DNA of 64,000 nt from UTCFX2 sp963788305 (GTDB taxonomy: Bacteria; Chloroflexota; Anaerolineae; Anaerolineales; UBA4823), in assembly GCA_963788305.1 (NCBI GenBank), contig CAWBGK010000009.1, positions 62,001 through 126,000 of the forward strand. The letters run 5' to 3'. The stretch's first letter is position 1, and every line of letters starts with the position of its first letter. The translations under genes were made by a program, and so were the position numbers. The notes below the pieces were generated by a model. That model had not been told where the DNA came from. It worked only from the letters and a program-made list of their open reading frames with translations, and did no database searches. Below, piece after piece: positions 45,638 to 55,073 of this stretch.

Positions 45638-47004
45638 TTATCGACCAGTATTCTCGTCCGATGTCTCCAGAAATTGGCTCAGGTCTTGCTGTGCTCGCAC
45701 TGAATAAGCCTTTGCTCGCTCTCTTTTCCCTCGAATTCCAGTTTGGTCCATAACTGGCATGATCCCAAAATTGGCCTTCATCGGTTGAAAATCCTGGATG
45801 CTTGCTTCGGTGATGTATTTTATTAACGCTCCGAGCATCGTCGTTTCAGGTAAAATGATTGGCGGTTGGCTGTTGATCCTGCGCGCGGCATTCCAGCCCG
45901 CTAAGAGACCAGTCGCGATATTCCCTAAATATCCTTCCACGCCGGTGATTTGTCCTGCAAAGAAAATATCTGGTCGGTTTTCTAAATTGAAGGGATAGGG
46001 TGCAAGTTTCCAGGTGAAAAGATGTAGGTATTCCTGTGCATCTGACCATATCGGATGATATCTGCGTTTTCAAGTCCTGGAATCATTCGGAAGAGCCTGC
46101 GTTGTTCCGAGAACTTGAGATTGGTTTGAAATCCGACCAGATTATACAGCGAACCAGCCAGATTATCCTGTCGAAGCTGAACCACAGCATGAGGGTCGCT
46201 TTCCAGTATTCGGATCGACCAATCCGACCGGGCGCATGGGACCAAACGCCAGAGCTTCCCGTACCCCGACGTGCGAGGATTTCAATCGGTAAGCAGCCTT
46301 CAAAGAAGCGTGCTGCGCCTGCCCGAACTCCATGATCAATCTCGCTTTCGAATTCCCGCAGCTCAATCCGTTCAGCAGACAACAATTCATCAACAAAATC
46401 GTCATATTGCTTGCGAGAAAAAGGACAATTGATGTAATCTCCATCCGGTAAGTCCCCGCGCTGATATCGAGACGCTCGAAAGGCAATGTCCCATGTCGAT
46501 TGATTCCTGGGTCACGATTGGAGCGACAGCATCAAAAAAATACAGCTGATCTCGTCCTGTGATCCGTTTGATTTCGGCTGCAAGCGCAGGGGAAGTTAGA
46601 GGTCCCGTTGCGATGACGACCGGTCCATCGGGAATGATCTTTATCTCCTTGCGGATCAGATGAATTTTCGGGCAGGATGTGATTTTTTCAGTCACTAGTT
46701 CTGCAAATGCTTCGCGATCCACGGCCAACGCTGCGCCTGCCGGAAGTGAAGTCTCTTGAGCGCATTCGATCAGCAGCGAACCCATGCATGTCATCTCTTC
46801 TTTCAATAATCCGGATGCCCGGTCGCTGAGCTGAGAGCCAAATGAATTCGAACAAACCAATTCTGCCAGCCGGTCACTTCTGTGGACGCCGGTCTGAGTT
46901 CCTGGACGCATTTCATATAATGAAACATCCACTCCCCGCTTTGCCGCCTGCCAGGCTGCTTCACTACCAGCCAGACCACCTCCGATAACGATCAACTCAG
47001 ACAT
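45638..47004 (-). CDS. trmFO: Methylenetetrahydrofolate-tRNA-(uracil-5-)-methyltransferase TrmFO (four frameshifts)
   Basis: TrmFO makes ribothymidine at tRNA position 54 using folate and FAD. From ATG 47004 it reads M-S-E-L-I-V-I-G-G-G-L-A-G-S-E-A, the FAD motif, and then E-L-V-C-S-N-S-F. After that I find four junctions. Near 46502: GGG where GG is expected; then F-R-A-S-R-Y-Q-R-G. Near 46265: GGGG where five G are expected, restoring V-R-E-A-L-A-F-G-P-M-R-P-V-G. Near 46230: CCC where CC is expected, restoring K-R-P-H-A-V-V-Q-L-R-Q-D-N. Near 46005: an A lost, restoring P-D-I-F-F-A-G-Q-I-T-G-V-E-G-Y. The rejoined length is ~455 codons. All are homopolymer changes, so error is much likelier than decay. 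Confidence 0.88.
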
Positions 47005-47126
47005 CTCAATGGTAATTGTACCAAGAAAGAGTAGTATAATCTTCTTGTTAACGATAAACGGAGCGATTTGGCTGGCCACACAGAGCCTGTCAACAGATTA
47101 TTTTTATAACCATATGGAGAATTAAA

Positions 47127-47333
47127 ATGAATTTCGGTCCTACTGAGCTAATTATCATATTGGTAATCGTCATCGTGCTATTTGGCGTCGGCCGGATCAG
47201 CAAAATTGCTGGCGAAATGGGCAGCGGGATTCGGGCTTTTAAACAAGGCATCCAGGATCCGGACGAAAAGAAAGAACAATCAGAACCAACCGCACCTGAT
47301 CAGAAAGAGACCGACCAGGCCGATAAGTCCTGA
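47127..47333 (+). CDS. tatA: Sec-independent protein translocase TatA
   Basis: A 68-residue TatA/B-family protein: one N-terminal transmembrane helix (F-G-P-T-E-L-I-I-I-L-V-I-V-I-V-L-F-G), the hinge F-G-V-G-R-I, and an amphipathic helix (I-S-K-I-A-G-E-M-G-S-G-I-R-A-F-K), then a charged tail. It forms the pore-like part of the Tat pathway for folded proteins. TatC is not in the window. GGAG lies seven bases before the ATG. It diverges from trmFO. Confidence 0.93.
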   Translation: MNFGPTELIIILVIVIVLFGVGRISKIAGEMGSGIRAFKQGIQDPDEKKEQSEPTAPDQKETDQADKS

Positions 47334-47448
47334 TCAATTGGTTAGCCCAAGATCCAAGAGAACCGCCTCCGATTTTTGGAGGTGGTTGCGTATCTACACA
47401 ACAACTCTATTTCGTCCAAATACTTCAGCTTCTTACTCATGCCATTCC

Positions 47449-48228
47449 ATGAATTCGATCACTCAATCACGACTGCACTATCTCGATCTGAATCCCGAAT
47501 CCGAGAATGCAATCGTGCTCATCCACGGATTGGGAGCGACATGTGATTCCTGGGCTCTTCAATTCGATGAATTGTGCCGTTCAGATTTCCGTGTTTTAGC
47601 TTTTGATGTGCCGGGGTTTGGAAAATCTGATCCAATTAGCGGCGGTCTTTCTGCCTGGGCATCCAGGATTGCGCAATGTGCTTCTGCAATCCAGTTAACA
47701 TCATATAAGTTGGCAGGGATTTCTATGGGAGGCGTCCTTGCTCAGCAAATTGCTATTGAATATCCCGAGACAATCAACAAATTGGTGATTATTAATTCAT
47801 ACGCAAGGCTGGATTTTTCAAAACCACAAACCTGGCCTTATTTCCTTACTCGAGTGATCCTGCTGCATACACTCGGTTTACCGGTTCAGGCAAAAGCCGT
47901 AGCACGAAAAGTCTTTCCTAAGCCCGAGCAGGAAATGTACCGACGTGTACTGATTGATCAAATCCTTCAAGCAGACCCACGATCTTACCGGAGCGCAATG
48001 CATGATCTCGCACGTTTTAATAGTGCTGACCGTCTTCATAGGATCCAGGCTCCAACACTTGTGATAACCGGAGAACAAGATTCCACCGTCGCACCCAAAA
48101 TTCAAAGCCGTCTTGCTCAGGGAATCCCAAATTGTCGCCAGGTGATCATTCCTGATGCCGGTCATGCTGTGTCCATCGATCAATATCAAGAATTTAACCG
48201 GATCCTGGTAGACTTCCTGTTGAATTGA
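47449..48228 (+). CDS. Alpha/beta-fold hydrolase
   Basis: A 259-residue protein with the full hydrolase fold. I-V-L-I-H-G-L-G-A-T is the oxyanion loop, G-I-S-M-G-G the nucleophile elbow, G-E-Q-D-S-T-V the acid Asp, and A-G-H-A-V the His near the end. It looks like an esterase, lipase or C-C hydrolase; no family-specific motif allows a finer call. ATG 47449 gives M-N-S-I-T-Q-S-R-L. It is followed 20 bases later by the VKOR gene. Confidence 0.82.
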   Translation: MNSITQSRLHYLDLNPESENAIVLIHGLGATCDSWALQFDELCRSDFRVLAFDVPGFGKSDPISGGLSAWASRIAQCASAIQLTSYKLAGISMGGVLAQQIAIEYPETINKLVIINSYARLDFSKPQTWPYFLTRVILLHTLGLPVQAKAVARKVFPKPEQEMYRRVLIDQILQADPRSYRSAMHDLARFNSADRLHRIQAPTLVITGEQDSTVAPKIQSRLAQGIPNCRQVIIPDAGHAVSIDQYQEFNRILVDFLLN

Positions 48229-48248
48229 GAATTGTATTGGAGAATAAT

Positions 48249-49419
48249 ATGAAACACCTTTCCATCCGATTATTGATATTACTAGTAGCCTTAATCTCAC
48301 CTGTGTTTGCTGCATCCGCGGCTGAATTCCGAAGTTATCCAGGCCGTTCTATTCTTCTCACCGACCTGTCCAGCGTGCCACAAGTCATGGAGGAAATCCT
48401 GCCTCCCCTTGTAGAAAAATTTCCCAATCAATTGGATATTGTCGGAGTCGATGTCACTCATCCAGTTGGAAACGACCTGTATCAAGCTGCGCTCATTAAA
48501 TACGAGGTTTCAGACGATAGGATCGGAGTCCCCACATTGATCCTTGGTTCAAACATACTTGTTGGAGCCGATGAGATTGAAGCTCATATCGCCGAGCTGA
48601 TTGAAGCCGGACTGGCGTCTGGAGGTACGGAATGGCCGGATATCCCAGGTCTTAAGCCAGGTCATCGCTGCACAGGATCAAGTCGGTACACCTATTCTTC
48701 CAGGTGCAAATCAACAACAGACCTCTGATCAAAATGGACAACCTGTATTTGTTCAAAAATTTCTGCAGGACCCCATCGCCAATGCAATTGCAATCGTTGT
48801 TTTAATCGGAATGCTCATCTGCGCCGGAACAGTCCTTGCCAGCTATCTCAAAGGTCCTGACAGCAAGTTTCTTACTTTCCCCGATTTATTTATTCCAGTC
48901 CTTGCGATCATCGGGCTCGGAGTGGCTTTGTATCTCTCTTATGTCGAGATTACTCATTCCGCTGCAATATGCGGACCGGTCGGCAACTGCAACAGCGTTC
49001 AAGAAAGCCCATATGCGAAATTGTTCGGAATTATCCCAATTGGTCTGTTGGGAGTTTTTGGTTATCTCGCAATCCTGGGTAGTTGGCTGCTGAGGATTTA
49101 TGGACCCGAATCCACTCAGAAGCTGTTTACAATCGCAATATGGGGAATGGCATGGTTCGGCGTCTTGTTTTCAATCTACTTGACCTTTCTGGAGCCATTC
49201 GTGATCGGCGCCACCTGCGCCTGGTGCATAACGAGTGCAATCGTTATTACCCTGCTGCTGCTGGCATCGACTGCACCCGCAAAAGAAGCACTTCGGATCG
49301 ATTACAATGAAGTTGATGAAGATGATTTATGGATGAAAAAGGGGAAGAACCAGAACAGATTACTGATTGAATTTGTCGACGATTATCCAGGCATTTCGAT
49401 CCGAGACGTTCAATTCTGA
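48249..49419 (+). CDS. Thioredoxin-domain/vitamin K epoxide reductase (VKOR) fusion (three indels)
   Basis: Joined length ~390 codons. The N-terminus has a signal (L-L-I-L-L-V-A-L-I-S-P-V-F-A-A) followed by a thioredoxin-like domain. In the straight frame its active site is lost, but from 48332 to 48383 the shifted frame reads A-V-L-F-F-S-P-T-C-P-A-C-H-K, a normal CxxC (Cys codons at 48367 and 48376). An inserted and a deleted base restore the main frame, which continues V-M-E-E-I-L-P-P-L. A third shift near 48650 joins W-P-D-I-P-G to L-S-Q-V-I-A. The second part is a VKOR domain with C-G-P-V-G-N-C-N-S-V, four to five helices, and the CxxC C-A-W-C. This is the bacterial disulfide-forming VKOR with its own redox partner. 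Start ATG 48249 has GGAG upstream. Confidence 0.87.
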
Positions 49420-49932
49420 TTTCACCACCAACTTCGGGAAACAACCCGGCAATGGCCTGTGGGGATAAGAAATGGCTCCTCATTAAAGCGATTTTCTCTG
49501 CCAGGGCAACAAGTTTTACCAGCGGCTGGTTAAGATCCATTTCTTCAATAACCAGCCTGCCGCCGGGTTTCAACAATCGCCATAATTCGTCAATGGTTTT
49601 TTGGTGGTTGATGACATGATGGAGTGCATCGACCATCAATATCCTGGTAAATAATCCATCCGGAAAGGGCAAGCTTTCCGTATTAGAGCATACCAGACCG
49701 CAGCAATTCTTTTGAGCTGCCTGTTGAAGCATATCCATAGATGAATCTGCGATGACAATCGATTCGATTTGTTTGTAAGGAATTGTGCGATCCTTCCAGT
49801 CCCCCCTCCAGCATCTAATACTAAACCATCAGCTGGCAAGTCCAAAAGTGATATTAATTTTTGCGGGAAGGCTGCCTTGATCGCCCTATCATAGAAAGGT
49901 GCGAGCAGGCTAAAGTGATCGAGGATAGGCAC
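49360..49932 (-). CDS. Class I SAM-dependent methyltransferase (two frameshifts)
   Basis: GTG start at 49932 with GAGGA upstream. The protein of ~190 codons reads F-S-L-L-A-P-F-Y-D-R, motif I L-V-L-D-A-G-G-G-T-G-R-I, then a frame change near 49760. It continues M-D-M-L-Q-Q-A, E-S-L-P-F-P-D-G-L-F and V-D-A-L-H-H-V-I (post-I and motif IV), then L-L-K-P-G-G-R-L-V-I-E-E. The natural end A-W-I-I-V-D-K-F-N-Q is in a third frame, so a shift lies near 49410. Acceptor unknown; F-Y-D-R relatives are often quinone- or lipid-type methylases. Its end overlaps the convergent VKOR gene by 60 bases. Confidence 0.72.
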
Positions 49933-49964
49933 AGCGACGTCCTCATATTTTCGTTTTAGTCGAA

Positions 49965-50487
49965 CTATCGGCGGATCAACGGCAGGAAAATTGGATTTTC
50001 GATCGTATATTCACGCACATTTAATAATACGAGGTTGCGAGAACAATCTGCGAAGGTATTAAATTTTATCGGTGGGGACAATTCATTTCCAGAGAGATCC
50101 AAGAGCCTGCAAGCTCATAGTCTCAGACGAGGCGGCAGCATGGTCTCCCAGCTTAAAGAGGAAACCGCCCGGTCCAAAGTCGGCTGACCCTCCAGAGACA
50201 CCATAGGAGAGAATCTGGCGCCCCGAATAGGATCCCCAAATTTTTACAACGATCCCGGTTACAGGAGTACCAAGCTGGTTTATAACCTGTCCCCCAATAC
50301 CAGACCAATTGCAGCCAGCTTCTATATCGACAAAATTACTGATTGATGTCGGTGTTCCTGATTGAGGTGCAAAGATCGTCTCAGTGAATTCGGCAGATGC
50401 AGAATTGTAAGAAATCCCAAGAAATAGCAGCATTGGGATCAGGAAATATCGACATTTCCGTACACTGACCAGACTCCTGAACATCAA
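49965..50487 (-). CDS. Secreted protein of unknown function ending in FLPLIRR (one frameshift)
   Basis: A signal peptide (Y-F-L-I-P-M-L-L-F-L-G-I-S-Y-N-S-A-S-A) followed by a small beta domain with G-C-N-W-S-G-I-G-G-Q-V and T-P-V-T-G-I-V-V-K-I-W-G. In one frame it stops early, but near 50090 a change to another frame gives G-N-E-L-S-P-P-I-K-F, a Cys, and ends V-R-E-Y-T-I-E-N-P-I-F-L-P-L-I-R-R. It looks like an extracellular carbohydrate- or peptide-binding-type module, not recognised further. The F-L-P-L-I-R-R tail resembles ends seen on other Chloroflexota exported proteins. It overlaps the acidic-protein gene by four bases. Confidence 0.6.
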
Positions 50488-50720
50488 TATTCTTCGTCTT
50501 CATCCAACCATAATTCATCGTCCTCTTCGTCCAGGTCGATGTCTTCCCATTCTTCTAACTCTTCCTCTTCTTCTTCCCAGTCGTTATCATTATTAACATC
50601 ATCCGCTCTCGAGAAAGTCATGCATCCGGCATCCGGATCAATCTCAATCGCGGCCGCTCCGCAGTATCCATCATCAAGAAATACACAATCGATGTAGTGG
50701 CAGCGAATACACGGCATCAT
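50484..50720 (-). CDS. Small Cys-containing protein with strongly acidic C-terminus
   Basis: 78 residues. Four or more Cys in M-P-C-I-R-C-H-Y-I-D-C-V-F-L-D-D-G-Y-C-G suggest a small metal-binding element. The second half is almost all Asp/Glu (W-E-E-E-E-E-E-L-E-E-W-E-D-I-D). It lies 30 bases after moeA and overlaps the secreted gene by an ATGA. Function unknown; such acidic tails can bind cations or basic proteins. A clear TTAGGAGGTAATG-type ribosome site is present (AGGAGG just before the ATG). Confidence 0.6.
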   Translation of the reverse strand: MMPCIRCHYIDCVFLDDGYCGAAAIEIDPDAGCMTFSRADDVNNDNDWEEEEEELEEWEDIDLDEEDDELWLDEDEEY

Positions 50721-50749
50721 TACCTCCTAAAATATTAATATAAAACATA

Positions 50750-52003
50750 TTACCTGCCATCCAGAAACCAGGCATCTACCTGCCCGCCGGACGGCACTGA
50801 TTTTACCCCAGAAGGGATTAAAAGCATAGCGTTTGCCTGAACCAGGGAACGCAGGTTTCCGGAACCCTGGTGACCGGTGAGTCTTGCAACAGATAAGCCG
50901 TCTTCTTGAGTCACTACAGCCCGAAGATAACTTTCGCGACCGTCCAATTCAACCGCATCTACCAGTTTTACCTTTATTGTTTTCCTAATCTTATCTTTTT
51001 CACCCAGCATTTGCTGGAGGACGGGGCGAACAAAGACTTCAAAACCTACAAAAGCCGAAACCGGGTTGCCAGGCAATCCAATAAAAGGAGTTTTTTCGTA
51101 ATAGCCAAATGCAAAAGGCTTGCCTGGGCGCATATTTACTCGCCAAAACTCCAAATGCCCAAATTTCTCAATGACATGACGGACGAAATCCATTGCCCCA
51201 ACGCTTACTCCCGCTGAGGAAAGGATCAGGTCAACTCCAATCTTTTCGACTGCGTTGAGAGTCTTTCGAACGTCTTCCGGGTGGTCAGCTATGATGCCAA
51301 GATTTATCGCCTGCGCCCCAAGTTGCTCCACCTGGCCAATCAGCGTGTACATATTTGCATCATGAATTTTTCCGGGTTCTAGTGGCGCTTCAACCGGTAG
51401 CAGCTCATCTCCCGTCGAAAAAATCGCCACCCTCGGTTTTTTATGAACAAACAGCTCTGCCTTTCCCACCATGCTTAACAAACCTGCATCCTGAGGCCGC
51501 ATTAAGTGACCGCGCTCCAATATGATTTCTCCAGCCTGGAGATCATCCCCTTGTCGGCGAATATTGTCATTCTTACGGACGGTCCGGTTGATACCAACCA
51601 CTTCAGGAGCCTGTAAACCAACCTGGCGATAATTGAAATCAGTCCATTCAACAGGTACAACTGCATCAGCGCCTGGTGGAATTTTTGCTCCAGTCATGAT
51701 CCGCGCTGCCTGACCCTGATGGATGAAGGTTTTAACATCCTTCCCAGCAGGGATGTCTTCGACAACCTGGAGTGGTATCGGATGTTCGTCCGCCGCCAGG
51801 AGCGTATCATCGGCGCAAACAGCAAAACCATCCATCGCAGAAGTGTCAAAAGAAGGGAGGGATATCTGGGAAATGATAGGCTCAGCCAGGACTCTACCAA
51901 CTGCAGAACTGAGCGGTATTGCTTCAGAGGCTAGCGTTGGGAAGTGTGCGAGCAGCCGCCGGCGAGCTTCGCTAACATTGAGCAAATTCGTTTCCTGTGC
52001 CAT
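50750..52003 (-). CDS. moeA: Molybdopterin molybdenumtransferase MoeA
   Basis: A 417-residue MoeA, which inserts molybdate into adenylated molybdopterin. Domain order: N-terminal S-F-D-T-S-A-M-D-G-F-A, the A-R-I-M-T-G-A-x-I-P-x-G-A-D-A-V-V-P element, the MogA-like domain with I-F-S-T-G-D-E-L-L-P and S-A-G-V-S-V-G-A-M-D, then P-F-I-G-L-P-G-N-P-V-S-A. The C-terminal beta domain is intact. No other molybdopterin or molybdoenzyme gene is in the window. Confidence 0.93.
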   Translation of the reverse strand: MAQETNLLNVSEARRRLLAHFPTLASEAIPLSSAVGRVLAEPIISQISLPSFDTSAMDGFAVCADDTLLAADEHPIPLQVVEDIPAGKDVKTFIHQGQAARIMTGAKIPPGADAVVPVEWTDFNYRQVGLQAPEVVGINRTVRKNDNIRRQGDDLQAGEIILERGHLMRPQDAGLLSMVGKAELFVHKKPRVAIFSTGDELLPVEAPLEPGKIHDANMYTLIGQVEQLGAQAINLGIIADHPEDVRKTLNAVEKIGVDLILSSAGVSVGAMDFVRHVIEKFGHLEFWRVNMRPGKPFAFGYYEKTPFIGLPGNPVSAFVGFEVFVRPVLQQMLGEKDKIRKTIKVKLVDAVELDGRESYLRAVVTQEDGLSVARLTGHQGSGNLRSLVQANAMLLIPSGVKSVPSGGQVDAWFLDGR

Positions 52004-52069
52004 TCGGAGCGGTATTATACCATCATGCGAGGACGTAAATCGTAGAGTTTTTCAAGGAAAAAAATCGGA

Positions 52070-54313
52070 TCATCCTGGCCGAACCCGACGAGCCTCCATC
52101 ACATTTGCCAGGTTTTCAAGACGATCCAGGACGCGACTGAGCTGAATAATATCTCTCACTTCGATCACCAGGTCAAAAACAGCCAGATTTCGACTTGTTT
52201 CGACTTTTACCCGCGGCATATTGACCCCTTCATCAGAAATCAGCGTAGACACATCCTTCATCAGCCCATCTCGGTCGTAGGCTTTGATGCGAACAGGTAC
52301 CGGGTACGTGGCCTTTGGCTCTCCCCAACTCACCCTGACCAGCCTTTCACGATCACCGATTCTGAGTACGTTCGGGCAATCTTTTCGGTGGATTGTTGCC
52401 CCCCGGCCGCGAGTGATATACCCTACAATCTCATCGCCAGGGGCTGGATTGCAACAGCGAGCGAAATTCGTCAGCAGCCCCTTCAGACCCAATACGGTTA
52501 CAGCATCTTCGGTAGGACCTGTACCAGCAGGTTTCGATGTGGGCAACAGCTCATCGATATTTTCTTCGCGGTCTCCCAAAGTAAGGTGGTTAACAATCTT
52601 ATGAGTTGGAAGATCGCCCGTTCCAAGCGAGACGTAAAGATCTTCAACAGATCTTAATTCAAATTCTTTTGCTAACCGCTCAAGATTGGTATCTGAAAGA
52701 CCTAGCCGACGCAGCTCTTTTTCCAACATCACTTTGCCTGTGCTCGCATTCTTTTCGCGAGCCTGCCGCTTGAACCAGTTGCGAATTTTCGATCTCGCCC
52801 GCTGAGTTTGGACCAGTCCGAGATTTGGATTCAACCAATCCAGGCTTGGACCACCGCGCTTGGCGGCCAGAATCTCGACTTTATCGCCAGTATGGAGCTG
52901 GTAATCCAAAGAGACCAACTTCCCATTGATTTTTGCCCCACGGCAGCGGTGGCCGATATCCGTGTGAACCTGATATGCAAAATCGATCGGTGTTGAGCCG
53001 GCAGCTAAATCAATGATGTCCCCCTTTGGCGTAAACACGTAAACACGGTCCTGGAAGACCTCGTTTTTCATGCTGTCAACAAATTCACCAGCGTCTTCGA
53101 CATCCTGCCGCCACTCCATTAACGACCGCAGCCACAAGATTCTCCGTTCATAGTCATCATCTCGTCCGGAACCTTCTTTGTATCGCCAGTGTGCAGCAAT
53201 TCCATACTCTGCGTTCTGATGCATTTCCTGGGTTCGAAGTTGGATTTCAAGCGTTTTTCCGTCGTCATAATTTACAGCAGTATGGAGGGATCGATAAAAA
53301 TTATCTTTAGGAGCAGCGATATAGTCATCAAATTCATTCGGGATCGGCCGCCAACAAGAATGAATGATCCCTAACGCGGTGTAACATGCTGTGGTATCTG
53401 GAACGATCACTCGAACTCCACGGACATCATGGACCAGATCGAACGGGATTCCCTTACGGACCATTTTGCGGTAGATTGAGTAGATGTGTTTGGGGCGCGC
53501 TGAGATTTCCGACTGAATATTAGAAGCAGCGAGGACAGTTTCGAGCTTCTGCTTGATTTGCTGCATCTCCAGCTCGCGCTCAGACCGCCGGCTCGCCAGA
53601 TTATCCGCAATCTCACGGAATTTCTCCGGGTTAACATATCGAAAACCCAGATCTTCCAGCTCCCATTTTATTTGCCAGATTCCCAACCGGTTCGCAAGTG
53701 GTGCAAAAATATCCAACGTTTCCTGGGCAATTCTCCGGCGTTTATTGTCCGGCATATGCCCAAGCGTGCGCATATTATGCAGCCTGTCGGCGAGTTTAAT
53801 AAGAATTACCCGAACGTCTTCCCCCATAGCCAGGAATGTTTTTCGCAGAGTCTCTGACACCAGATCATATTTTCGGCTACGAAGGATAATGTCCGCAGCT
53901 TCATCCGGGGCAGCCTCACCCCGTCTTTCTGCAATTTCTCGCTGGACTTCTTCTTCGAGCACTACTTTTTCTTGCTGATCCCCCCGAGAAACGCGCGGCA
54001 AATGTGTAAGCTTGGTCACACCATCGACGAGCCGGGCGATCTCATCACCAAAATCTCGATCCAAGTCTGCTAGGGTGATGTCAGTGTCTTCTACGGTATC
54101 GTGAAGCAGCGCAGCGGCAACGACTGAGGGTGGAACACGCATTTCCGACAGAATATTTGCTACCGAAATGCAGTGATAAATGTAAGGTTCACCCGAAACA
54201 CGTTTTTGTCCCTCATGAGCTCGTTCTGCAACGCGATAAGCCCGCAGCACAAGATCCCGGTCGGCTGGGGAATATGTTTCAGGCAGTGAATGGATCAAAT
54301 CCTCGATCTGCAT
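52070..54313 (-). CDS. rel: Bifunctional (p)ppGpp synthetase/hydrolase (Rel/SpoT)
   Basis: From ATG 54313, 747 residues, the length of long RSH proteins. The HD hydrolase domain has H-D-T-V-E-D at 71-76 and intact upstream His, so hydrolase activity is expected. The synthetase domain follows (G-V-R-V-I, Y-R-S-L-H-T-A-V and E-I-Q-L-R-T), then TGS (V-F-T-P-K-G-D-I-I-D), a zinc-finger-like C-C-N-P and a C-terminal ACT domain. It makes and degrades the stringent-response alarmone. AGG lies before the chosen start; the in-frame extension to 54358 is less likely. It is followed by moeA. Confidence 0.95.
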   Translation of the reverse strand: MQIEDLIHSLPETYSPADRDLVLRAYRVAERAHEGQKRVSGEPYIYHCISVANILSEMRVPPSVVAAALLHDTVEDTDITLADLDRDFGDEIARLVDGVTKLTHLPRVSRGDQQEKVVLEEEVQREIAERRGEAAPDEAADIILRSRKYDLVSETLRKTFLAMGEDVRVILIKLADRLHNMRTLGHMPDNKRRRIAQETLDIFAPLANRLGIWQIKWELEDLGFRYVNPEKFREIADNLASRRSERELEMQQIKQKLETVLAASNIQSEISARPKHIYSIYRKMVRKGIPFDLVHDVRGVRVIVPDTTACYTALGIIHSCWRPIPNEFDDYIAAPKDNFYRSLHTAVNYDDGKTLEIQLRTQEMHQNAEYGIAAHWRYKEGSGRDDDYERRILWLRSLMEWRQDVEDAGEFVDSMKNEVFQDRVYVFTPKGDIIDLAAGSTPIDFAYQVHTDIGHRCRGAKINGKLVSLDYQLHTGDKVEILAAKRGGPSLDWLNPNLGLVQTQRARSKIRNWFKRQAREKNASTGKVMLEKELRRLGLSDTNLERLAKEFELRSVEDLYVSLGTGDLPTHKIVNHLTLGDREENIDELLPTSKPAGTGPTEDAVTVLGLKGLLTNFARCCNPAPGDEIVGYITRGRGATIHRKDCPNVLRIGDRERLVRVSWGEPKATYPVPVRIKAYDRDGLMKDVSTLISDEGVNMPRVKVETSRNLAVFDLVIEVRDIIQLSRVLDRLENLANVMEARRVRPG

Positions 54314-54523
54314 TATTGAACCTCGGACTGCATGAGTATAACATCGGCTCGCATCCAAACCAAGGGTGCTTAAAGGTTCATCCCTGTAAAATTTTACTGA
54401 ATTTATACGGGCAATTTAATGGTTTTCATTGCGTATTCAGACTGCGGAGAGTAAATTATATCTACCAGCATAAATAACCCGTGAAACAACGGTCAATCAA
54501 TCAGGTTCAAACAGGAGGATCCA

Positions 54524-54967
54524 ATGTTAAGATTTACGCGATATTCACTTTTTGTCGGGATAGTCATCCTGGCGCTCGTATTTCCGATCTCAGCTGGCGC
54601 ATCGGGTAATTGCCCAGGGCACCCTCCCAAACCAAAATGGGGGTATTGTGGCTGGCAGCAGCCATACTACGTTGTCTACCCAACTTTCTTTGTGAACTCA
54701 GTTGTGAGAAATGGGACTGTGACGGTGACTGCATACAACCTGCCGGCTTCGGATACTTTCCAGGTCCGGATGGGGTATTATGGGACGTTGGGAATCAACG
54801 GTATCCCGGTGGCGAAATTCTCTACCGGCAGCGGCGGCACCCAGACCATGACCTTCGCAATCCCACCCGAGCTGTTTAACTGCTTCCAGATAGCGGTCCG
54901 GATGCAGAGCGTCCAGGGATCTGGTTTCTTCGCCTACAACTGGTTCTATAACAACACCGCCTACTAA
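54524..54967 (+). CDS. Small secreted protein of unknown function
   Basis: 147 residues with a clear signal peptide (residues 1-26, ending I-S-A-G-A-S-G). A short Pro/Lys/Trp segment, H-P-P-K-P-K-W-G-Y-C-G-W, is followed by a beta-rich domain with two Cys (C-P-G-H, C-G-W, N-C-F) and an ending F-A-Y-N-W-F-Y-N-N-T-A-Y. AGGAGG at 54513-54518 gives an ideal start at 54524. I do not recognise the family. It stands alone before a strong bidirectional terminator. Confidence 0.7.
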   Translation: MLRFTRYSLFVGIVILALVFPISAGASGNCPGHPPKPKWGYCGWQQPYYVVYPTFFVNSVVRNGTVTVTAYNLPASDTFQVRMGYYGTLGINGIPVAKFSTGSGGTQTMTFAIPPELFNCFQIAVRMQSVQGSGFFAYNWFYNNTAY

Positions 54968-54993
54968 ACGCAAGATTCTTCGAATCTCCTCTA

Positions 54994-55044
54994 AATAAGA
55001 AAGAAGATGGTCGTCTGCTGCGGACGGCCATCTTCTTTCTTATT
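54994..55044. terminator. Long bidirectional terminator between the secreted protein and the PBP gene
   Basis: A 22-bp stem (AATAAGAAAGAAGATGGTCGTC with its inverted copy at 55023-55044, one G-T pair) and a 7-base loop. T-rich ends on both strands. It lies between two convergent genes. Confidence 0.88.
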
Positions 55045-55073
55045 AATCGAAAAATACGAATTCGATGATCTGA

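Noticed and set aside
45638..47004. Real pseudogene status of trmFO
   Set aside because: All four shifts are one-base homopolymer changes and every family motif remains, so sequencing error is the simpler explanation.
48300..48400. Loss of CxxC in the thioredoxin domain of the VKOR fusion
   Set aside because: A short shifted window restores C-P-A-C with matching flanks, so the loss is apparent only.
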